From: Alentia gelatinosa
Taxonomy: Eukaryota; Annelida; Polychaeta; Phyllodocida; Polynoidae
Length of the DNA stretch: 64,000 nucleotides
Assembly: GCA_950022655.1 (NCBI GenBank)
Contig: OX465581.1
Location: forward strand, 107,739,125-107,803,124
Direction of reading: 5' to 3'
Shown here piece after piece: positions 61,201 through 64,000 of the stretch. The position numbers and the translations under genes were made by a program. The notes under the pieces are model-generated. The model made no database searches, was not told the origin of the DNA, and worked only from the letters and a program-made list of their open reading frames with translations. Position 1 is the stretch's first letter, and every line of letters starts with the position of its first letter.

Positions 61201-63535
61201 ACATTCGTGTCTTTTTCAATTCAGTTTTAAAGCGATGCTAGAATGGGCCGCTATGAGGAATGAAGAAGCCTACAAGTTTAGATGGCAGTAAGTTTTCTGT
61301 CACTCCGCTCTATACAAAATTCCCACATGTCTTGTGCCTGTCCTGTTATGTGAGGAAGAACGCCACCTATGGCATTATGTCGTTAAAGTTTTGTTCACTG
61401 AATCAAAAATATATATACATAGGCTGATCATATTCTAAAGATATCACAAGTAATGATTAATTCACACGATTGGCTTATTTGAATACCCGTAGATTTTCAT
61501 TAAAAAACGATAGAAATACTGCATAAGGTGAAGACTCTGCAGGTAATCTATATCAATATATCTATAGTCATTGCACAGAAGTATAGTGTAGCTGCTGGAA
61601 ACAAAATGTCATCAAATTGAAGATTATCTAAGGGATGCTTTGCATAATTATGAGTACTGAATTTTCTTTGCAGATTGCCTGACCATACTAATCTGTTTAA
61701 TTTGCATGATTTCAGATGTATCTTTATTCCTGATAACGGCGCCTTCTTTGTCAACTATGTCATCACGTCCGCGTTCATCGGTACAGCAGCTGAACTCATC
61801 CGATTCCCCGAGCTTTTCATGTACACCATCAAACTTCTCTTCGCTCGGTCCGCAGCCGAACGGACCTCTGTCCGAAAGGTGATCTGAATTTTTAATCAAA
61901 CCACTTCATTTATTCAAATAATAGCATTATTAAAGCTATGTGGCGTCTACCTTCGTCTACACCAGTGAGCAGAGTTTCTGGGATAAGATTATTATGGGTC
62001 ATAACTATGGCATCGTCATTTATTTGTGCTAATTGTTGTATCTTTAAACTTATGTTTTAAACTATCAGTCTAGTGAATTATGAGGTGTATCTGGTGTTTT
62101 CTTAGTTTGATACCGTGTCGACCTGCATTTCATGACTTCATTAGCTTGTTCTCTTTTTTTCAGTCTGTGCTGTGGGAGTTTCAATTCGGCATCCAATATG
62201 CATGGATGCTGTGTGTATTTGCTGTCGTAATGGCATATAGTATTGTATGCCCTCTCATTACACCATTTGGTAAGTTTCTTTTTTTCTAATACAGGACTGT
62301 AAGAATATCGTCACACGCAATCTTTATTAGAAAGACTAAAATAAATTTTAGGCCGTTTCCATTCATTATATTTAATCATATCTGAACATGAAGTGGATAG
62401 TGAGAGATGCATATTACATTCGTTATCGGAACGATTATTTGAGACCTAGCATAGAGGTGATATAGAGGGGTTCATGTTGTCTATGTTGGGAAATAGCAGA
62501 GATTCAACATAAAGCACTATCCCTTTTTTTCCCGCAGGGTTAGTCTACTTAACGATGAAACACATAGTTGACCGTTACAACATCTACTTCGCTTATGGCC
62601 CATCAAAGATTGACAAGAACATTCACGCTAGCGCCATTAACTTCGTGATTGTGGCTGTCATAATGTTACAGTTGTGTGTCACCTCCTTCACCATCCTTCG
62701 TACAGGTAGGACTTAACAATTTTAACAACCACTATGGATATCTCTTTCAAACCTTATGCTAGTTCCTTCATTGAAAACAATAGATTAATTAAATCAAATT
62801 TAAAAGGATTTTAAGGATTTGTTCATATGATGACTGCAGACCTGGTCAATCTTGACTTACGTTATGGAATGGAACACAGCAGTTGCTAAATAAACCATTC
62901 TTACTCGCCATAGGGACTACTTTCTTCGTAGTCTGGGCAACCGGGAGATAAACCATATTGTTTCCCGCCATACCCTGGAGAAATACTATTTATTCCAAAT
63001 ACAGCTATAAACTAGCCCCGAGGTTTTTTTTAAATGTATATTATTTCGTAATCCGTTAATGTAGTTGGTGTAGTTCTTCTTCTATGTCAATATCTAATTC
63101 AAAAGCATAGATGAATAAATGATCATTAGATACTCAATCTTGGGGTTGTTTTCTTACAGAGGAAGTGCAAGGCATTACCATATTCTCCGCAATAGCGCTG
63201 TTCGTTACTCTGATGATTTTCTTTGGACGGATATGCTTCGGATGGTTCAGAGGATTGAGTCCAATAACATATAAGGTAGTATATTGCTCCATTGTGACAA
63301 CTTATAATCTTTTTCTTTGAAGTGAATAGTGGAAATAAATACTGAAATGTTTAAGTACTGTGATTTATTTCGAAGTAAGTATAAGTGAGGTTATTTAAAA
63401 CAAATCCAGTCTATTAATAACTGACTTTGATATAAGAATGATGTTCAATGTCTAATTCATCCATTTCATCTTTACAACCAGCATTTCAAGGAGACGGAGA
63501 GGGAGCCTGCAGTAGAACTAGCGTCCGATGTAAAG
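32122..63535 (+). CDS. TMEM63 family mechanosensitive cation channel (CSC1/OSCA-like), 3' partial
   Basis: Twenty-one coding exons from ATG 32144 join in frame through GT-AG introns to 757 codons (2,271 nt). No stop is reached and the last exon ends at a donor, so the C-terminus lies beyond the window; vertebrate TMEM63 proteins are about 800 residues. The order matches the family: TM0 (residues about 56-78), TM1 (157-178), TM2 (206-226), a long cytosolic loop with an RRM-like fold (238-300), then TM3 to TM10 (about 430-730). Strong family matches include [34 protein letters not shown] (TM6, pore) and [14 protein letters not shown]. Known role: stretch-gated, Ca-permeable cation channel in plasma or endolysosomal membranes. 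An untranslated exon starts at 32122 behind an acceptor, so at least one leader exon lies upstream. TMEM63A, B and C cannot be separated; invertebrates often have one ancestral gene. Confidence 0.95.
32125..32133 (+). promoter_or_regulatory. Minimal upstream ORF (ATG ATG TAA) in the TMEM63 leader
   Basis: Directly after the acceptor at 32121 the leader reads ATGATGTAA, a two-codon reading frame ending 10 bases before the TMEM63 ATG at 32144. The main ATG has the better context (TCACCATGG, close to Kozak). Such a minimal uORF could lower or tune initiation. Position is seen; effect is inferred. Confidence 0.5.
32144..32341 (+). CDS. TMEM63 exon 1 (coding), residues 1-66
   Basis: Thr/Ser-rich extracellular N-terminus with an N-K-T sequon, then [12 protein letters not shown] and the first half of TM0 (INFILWL). 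Ends phase 0 at GTAAGT. Confidence 0.92.
32342..36133 (+). other. TMEM63 intron 1
   Basis: 3.8 kb. Holds the tandem GCCCCAGTCACACTGG array at 34714-35340 and a short AT run near 32718; otherwise unassigned. Confidence 0.8.
34714..35340. repeat. Tandem dimer with four GCCCCAGTCACACTGGCGTA ends (A-B-A'-B')
   Basis: ATGCCCCAGTCACACTGGCG starts at 34714, 34925, 35032 and 35232. Spacings alternate long (211, 200) and short (107, about 108), so a unit of about 318 bp (A plus B) is present twice. A units iterate ACGTAAA, GCGTAAA and AACGTT-type words; B units end TTTGGAACG(T/C)ATTTGTTTGC. Looks like a MITE that duplicated in tandem, or overlapping insertions. Non-coding. Confidence 0.75.
36134..36216 (+). 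CDS. TMEM63 exon 2, residues 67-94
   Basis: Second half of TM0 ([14 protein letters not shown]) followed by [13 protein letters not shown], a strongly conserved family block. Ends with two bases of an Arg codon (AG). Confidence 0.92.
36217..44479 (+). other. TMEM63 intron 2
   Basis: 8.3 kb, the largest intron. Contains a G-tract at about 36737-36750, a short direct repeat GTGATTGCACCT (39607 and 39624) in a CpG-rich patch, and P copy 4 at 42807-43098. No other exon seen. Confidence 0.75.
42807..43098 (+). repeat. Modular palindrome element P, copy 4 (best preserved)
   Basis: Module from TTTATCTCACCCCGG (42807) through CTCCATAGGCTTAACGTTAG to GGGGTGAGATAAAA (about 42937-42950). Palindrome 42954-43094: arms GAAACCCACTCGATGGGAAT, TACTCCACCTCGTTTGACC and their inverses around CTCGGCTTCGCTTCGTG. 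Closest to copy 1. Confidence 0.8.
44480..44570 (+). CDS. TMEM63 exon 3, residues 94-124
   Basis: Reads (R)[19 protein letters not shown] then a polar stretch to HRQDK. WTSLFYG is a family signature of the first cytosolic loop. Phase 0 end. Confidence 0.9.
44571..46948 (+). other. TMEM63 intron 3
   Basis: 2.4 kb; holds the AT microsatellite and otherwise unassigned AT-rich sequence. Confidence 0.8.
46174..46262. repeat. (AT)n microsatellite in TMEM63 intron 3
   Basis: About 89 bases of uninterrupted AT dinucleotide. Open frames reading Ile-Tyr on both strands here are repeat artefacts. Confidence 0.95.
46949..46986 (+). CDS. TMEM63 exon 4 (38-nt microexon-like), residues 125-137
   Basis: Encodes [12 protein letters not shown], matching the family block before TM1 (GFCSWLPAFFRLK in relatives). 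Too short to be seen as an open frame on its own; found from frame continuity and GT-AG borders. Confidence 0.9.
47019..47216 (+). repeat. tRNA-derived SINE, copy 3 (body and tail) in TMEM63 intron 4
   Basis: TCATACCATGTCTATGTGG, AATGTGTAGGGGTGAGATTT, CTACCTAAATTCATTACATA, then AATGGTTAACTGGACGTTAA and a CAAACCAACCAACCAAA tail. Best-preserved 3' end of the family. Confidence 0.7.
47543..47682 (+). CDS. TMEM63 exon 5, residues 137-184
   Basis: [20 protein letters not shown] followed by TM1 ([20 protein letters not shown]) and NFQGDL. Ends with the first base of the next codon. Confidence 0.93.
47786..47877. repeat. Tigger-like fragment T3
   Basis: TACAGTAGAACACTGCTATG, GCGGGACACC on the left and GGGTCTCCCCCTTAGCTGGG ... 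TCTGTA on the right. Same end type as T1 and T2 with the interior lost. Confidence 0.5.
49461..49716. mobile_element. 256-bp inverted-repeat MITE
   Basis: Left end TATAGGGCACATAGCCATTG and right end, reversed, TATAGGGCACAGAGTCAGTG. The inverted similarity continues to GCGGCCATC on the left and CCGCCATC on the right, about 38 bp. No clear target duplication. Confidence 0.65.
49873..49924 (+). CDS. TMEM63 exon 6, residues 184-201
   Basis: [17 protein letters not shown], the extracellular TM1-TM2 loop; relatives have FGRTTIANL at this place. Confidence 0.9.
49925..51938 (+). other. TMEM63 intron 6
   Basis: 2.0 kb. Holds the double-palindrome P-type element at 50672-51167 and three near-tandem copies of CCGTATACCA(C/T) starting at 51280, 51301 and 51322. 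Confidence 0.75.
50672..51167. repeat. P-type element flanked by two different palindromes
   Basis: Left palindrome 50672-50815 (GAATCGATGGTTTTGTGGAC arms, centre ACACGAGCGCTAGCGAGTG). Module from TATTTATCCTACC (50815) through CCATAGACTTAACATAGG to GAGGTAGGATAAAT (51020-51033). Right palindrome 51036-51167 (GAAACCAAACTCAAATG arms, centre CATTCGGCTACGCCTCGTG). The module keeps the CCATAGACTTAAC word of the TTTATCTCACCC copies, with TCCTACC replacing TCTCACCC. Confidence 0.7.
51939..52047 (+). CDS. TMEM63 exon 7, residues 201-237
   Basis: [20 protein letters not shown] is TM2, followed by [14 protein letters not shown] entering the cytosolic loop. Confidence 0.93.
52703..52776 (+). CDS. TMEM63 exon 8, residues 238-262
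   Basis: [20 protein letters not shown] is the first strand and helix of the RRM-like cytosolic domain typical of OSCA/TMEM63. Confidence 0.92.
54261..54306. repeat. Perfect 23-bp tandem duplication
   Basis: The 23-bp unit GTAACATAGCATTATGACAG plus ATG occurs twice head to tail with no mismatch, so the duplication is recent or maintained. Confidence 0.85.
54312..54372. other. Strong hairpin in intron 8
   Basis: CATTGGCAAGGAAA (54327-54340) and TTTCCTTGCCAATG (54347-54360) form a perfect 14-bp stem with loop TGTCAG. Outside it AATATAAAT and ATTTATATT extend the pairing after a small asymmetric bulge. Could be a cruciform, a tiny inverted-repeat element or a pre-miRNA-like hairpin. Confidence 0.6.
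54980..55225 (+). repeat. P-type palindrome element, GGTAGGATAAAA subtype
   Basis: Left part has TATGCCACGGTTATGCCATA and TATATGCCACTGG, related to the module at 50875-50910, then GGGTAGGATAAAATC (55067-55080). Palindrome 55082-55222: arms AAACATCACTCAATTTCATA and ATATGAAATTTCGTGATG around ACTCAGCTCCGCTTCGTG. Confidence 0.65.
55506..55586 (+). CDS. TMEM63 exon 9, residues 262-289
   Basis: (R)[20 protein letters not shown] then VRLDKK; continuation of the RRM-like domain. Confidence 0.92.
56213..56339 (+). CDS. TMEM63 exon 10, residues 289-331, cysteine-rich loop
   Basis: [20 protein letters not shown] then PTMVPFPGG and a cluster of seven Cys in ten residues ([10 protein letters not shown]). 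TGQRP is a family word. A Cys cluster at this position is plausible for palmitoylation or metal binding; no proof in sequence. Confidence 0.9.
56815..56948 (+). CDS. TMEM63 exon 11, residues 332-376
   Basis: [20 protein letters not shown], charged helix, then [14 protein letters not shown]. The DAI-YY motif and AFVTF strand are conserved in the family's cytosolic loop. Confidence 0.93.
56949..58619 (+). other. TMEM63 intron 11
   Basis: 1.7 kb, AT-rich; nothing recognised. Confidence 0.75.
58620..58745 (+). CDS. TMEM63 exon 12, residues 376-418
   Basis: [20 protein letters not shown], then [13 protein letters not shown], the conserved YAP-P-DIIW block that couples the loop to TM3. Confidence 0.93.
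59093..59325 (+). repeat. Retroposon-like repeat with (AAAC)n tail in intron 12
   Basis: Contains GTCAGTATAATGTGACCGGC, TTCAGTGAGGCAGCATTATA and CCCACTGCTACAAGCAGACC, and ends GACGTAAAACTGCACAAACA followed by AACAAAC. The simple A/C-rich tail after a GACGTAAAAC word suggests a SINE or LINE 3' end. Similar arrangements are, from memory, common in mollusc genomes. Confidence 0.5.
59539..59692 (+). CDS. TMEM63 exon 13, residues 418-469, TM3
   Basis: [20 protein letters not shown], then [30 protein letters not shown] is a family signature at the end of TM3. Confidence 0.95.
60324..60430 (+). CDS. TMEM63 exon 14, residues 470-505, TM4
   Basis: [20 protein letters not shown] then [15 protein letters not shown]; family block -HWTRS begins at the exon end. 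Confidence 0.95.
60724..60810 (+). CDS. TMEM63 exon 15, residues 505-534, TM5
   Basis: [20 protein letters not shown] then VLPSLGLT, matching the family LPS-GLT block of TM5. Confidence 0.95.
61225..61287 (+). CDS. TMEM63 exon 16, residues 534-555
   Basis: [20 protein letters not shown], the extracellular link before TM6. Found from phase and splice sites; too short to stand alone. Confidence 0.9.
61716..61878 (+). CDS. TMEM63 exon 17, residues 555-609, TM6 (pore helix)
   Basis: [20 protein letters not shown], then [20 protein letters not shown] and [14 protein letters not shown]. The NGAFF-NYV-T motif lines the ion path in OSCA/TMEM63 structures. Confidence 0.96.
62164..62269 (+). CDS. TMEM63 exon 18, residues 610-645, TM7
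   Basis: [20 protein letters not shown] then [11 protein letters not shown], a near-exact match to the conserved family block. Confidence 0.96.
62538..62705 (+). CDS. TMEM63 exon 19, residues 645-701, TM8-TM9
   Basis: [20 protein letters not shown], then [20 protein letters not shown] and [23 protein letters not shown] is conserved in the family. Confidence 0.95.
63160..63275 (+). CDS. TMEM63 exon 20, residues 701-739, TM10
   Basis: [20 protein letters not shown] then [19 protein letters not shown]; last membrane helix and the start of the C-terminal tail. Confidence 0.93.
63482..63535 (+). CDS. TMEM63 exon 21, residues 740-757
   Basis: [18 protein letters not shown], cytosolic acidic tail; ends at a GTATGT donor. 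The remaining exon or exons and the stop are outside the window; 63536-64000 is intron with a T-tract near 63711. Confidence 0.85.
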
Positions 63536-64000
63536 GTATGTCCTGTCTCTGTTTTTCATAGACTAGTAAGCATATTGTCACTTGAACGATGCCTCCCATA
63601 TCAGTCTTACGTTGCATATGATCCAAATTAGAGACTTAAAGAAAAGTAGGCATCTTTGCAACATGCTGTTGCTGGAAGAGCGATTTTGTACGAATCGAAG
63701 CAATAAAGCATTTTTTTTTTTTTTTAATTCGATTTCTCCTATAATAATGATGACACTCCCAAATAATTCTGCCATGTCTTTCGTCTGTCTTACAACGTGC
63801 ATTGTGTAATTGATTTTTTCAAGTAAACAACATAATTGATTAACATATATTAATCTTTAACCCAAAAGTTAACAAGAATCATTTTAGAATGAGGAAATGA
63901 TGCAGAAAATGATACCCTAGATGGCAATAACTTCAGAAAATTAATCTGAAAAATAGAAAATGGCAATACGAGGCTAGGCATATCCGTTCATTGCTGACGC

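Overview
The window is metazoan nuclear DNA: AT-rich, gene-poor, with multi-exon genes, canonical GT-AG introns and many short dispersed repeats. The gene set (NEK2-type mitotic kinase, mitochondrial ribosomal protein L14, TMEM63/OSCA channel) and the repeats (tRNA-derived SINE with a GGTTAACTGGACGTTAA-type tail, Tigger-like CAGTAGAACCC ends, an (AAAC)n-tailed retroposon) suggest an invertebrate. A lophotrochozoan such as a bivalve mollusc is my best guess. The species is inference only.

Layout. 1-1.9 kb: the last four coding exons of a NEK2-like kinase on the + strand, 5' end outside the window. 3.0-3.7 kb: a complete two-exon MRPL14 gene on the - strand, convergent with NEK2, with both poly(A) signals in the 1.1 kb between them. 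3.7-32 kb: about 28 kb in which I recognise no gene, dense with short non-autonomous elements between 3.7 and 15.7 kb. 32.1-64 kb: a TMEM63 gene on the + strand. Twenty-one coding exons join in frame to 757 residues, and the gene runs off the right edge. Its introns carry more of the same repeats.

The repeats are the most unusual part. Several elements are bounded by inverted arrays of a short phrase (about 12-25 bp). The phrase differs from element to element but is consistent within one element. Two of them (4860-5297 and 27123-27579) have similar sizes, similar outer ends and degenerate telomere-like TTAGGG/CCCTAA cores. One has a perfect 17-bp terminal inverted repeat and a perfect 8-bp target duplication. 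A second group is modular: a module bounded by TTTATCTCACCCC/GGGGTGAGATAAA (or TTTATCCTACC/GGTAGGATAAA) sits beside a palindrome of about 140 bp. Palindrome arms resemble each other within a copy more than they resemble some other copies. One copy is split by a 1,023-bp inverted-repeat element, and an unsplit copy at 26.3-26.6 kb serves as the empty site.

The three genes show no functional link. NEK2 acts at centrosomes and in mitosis, MRPL14 in the mitochondrial large ribosomal subunit, and TMEM63 is a membrane channel.
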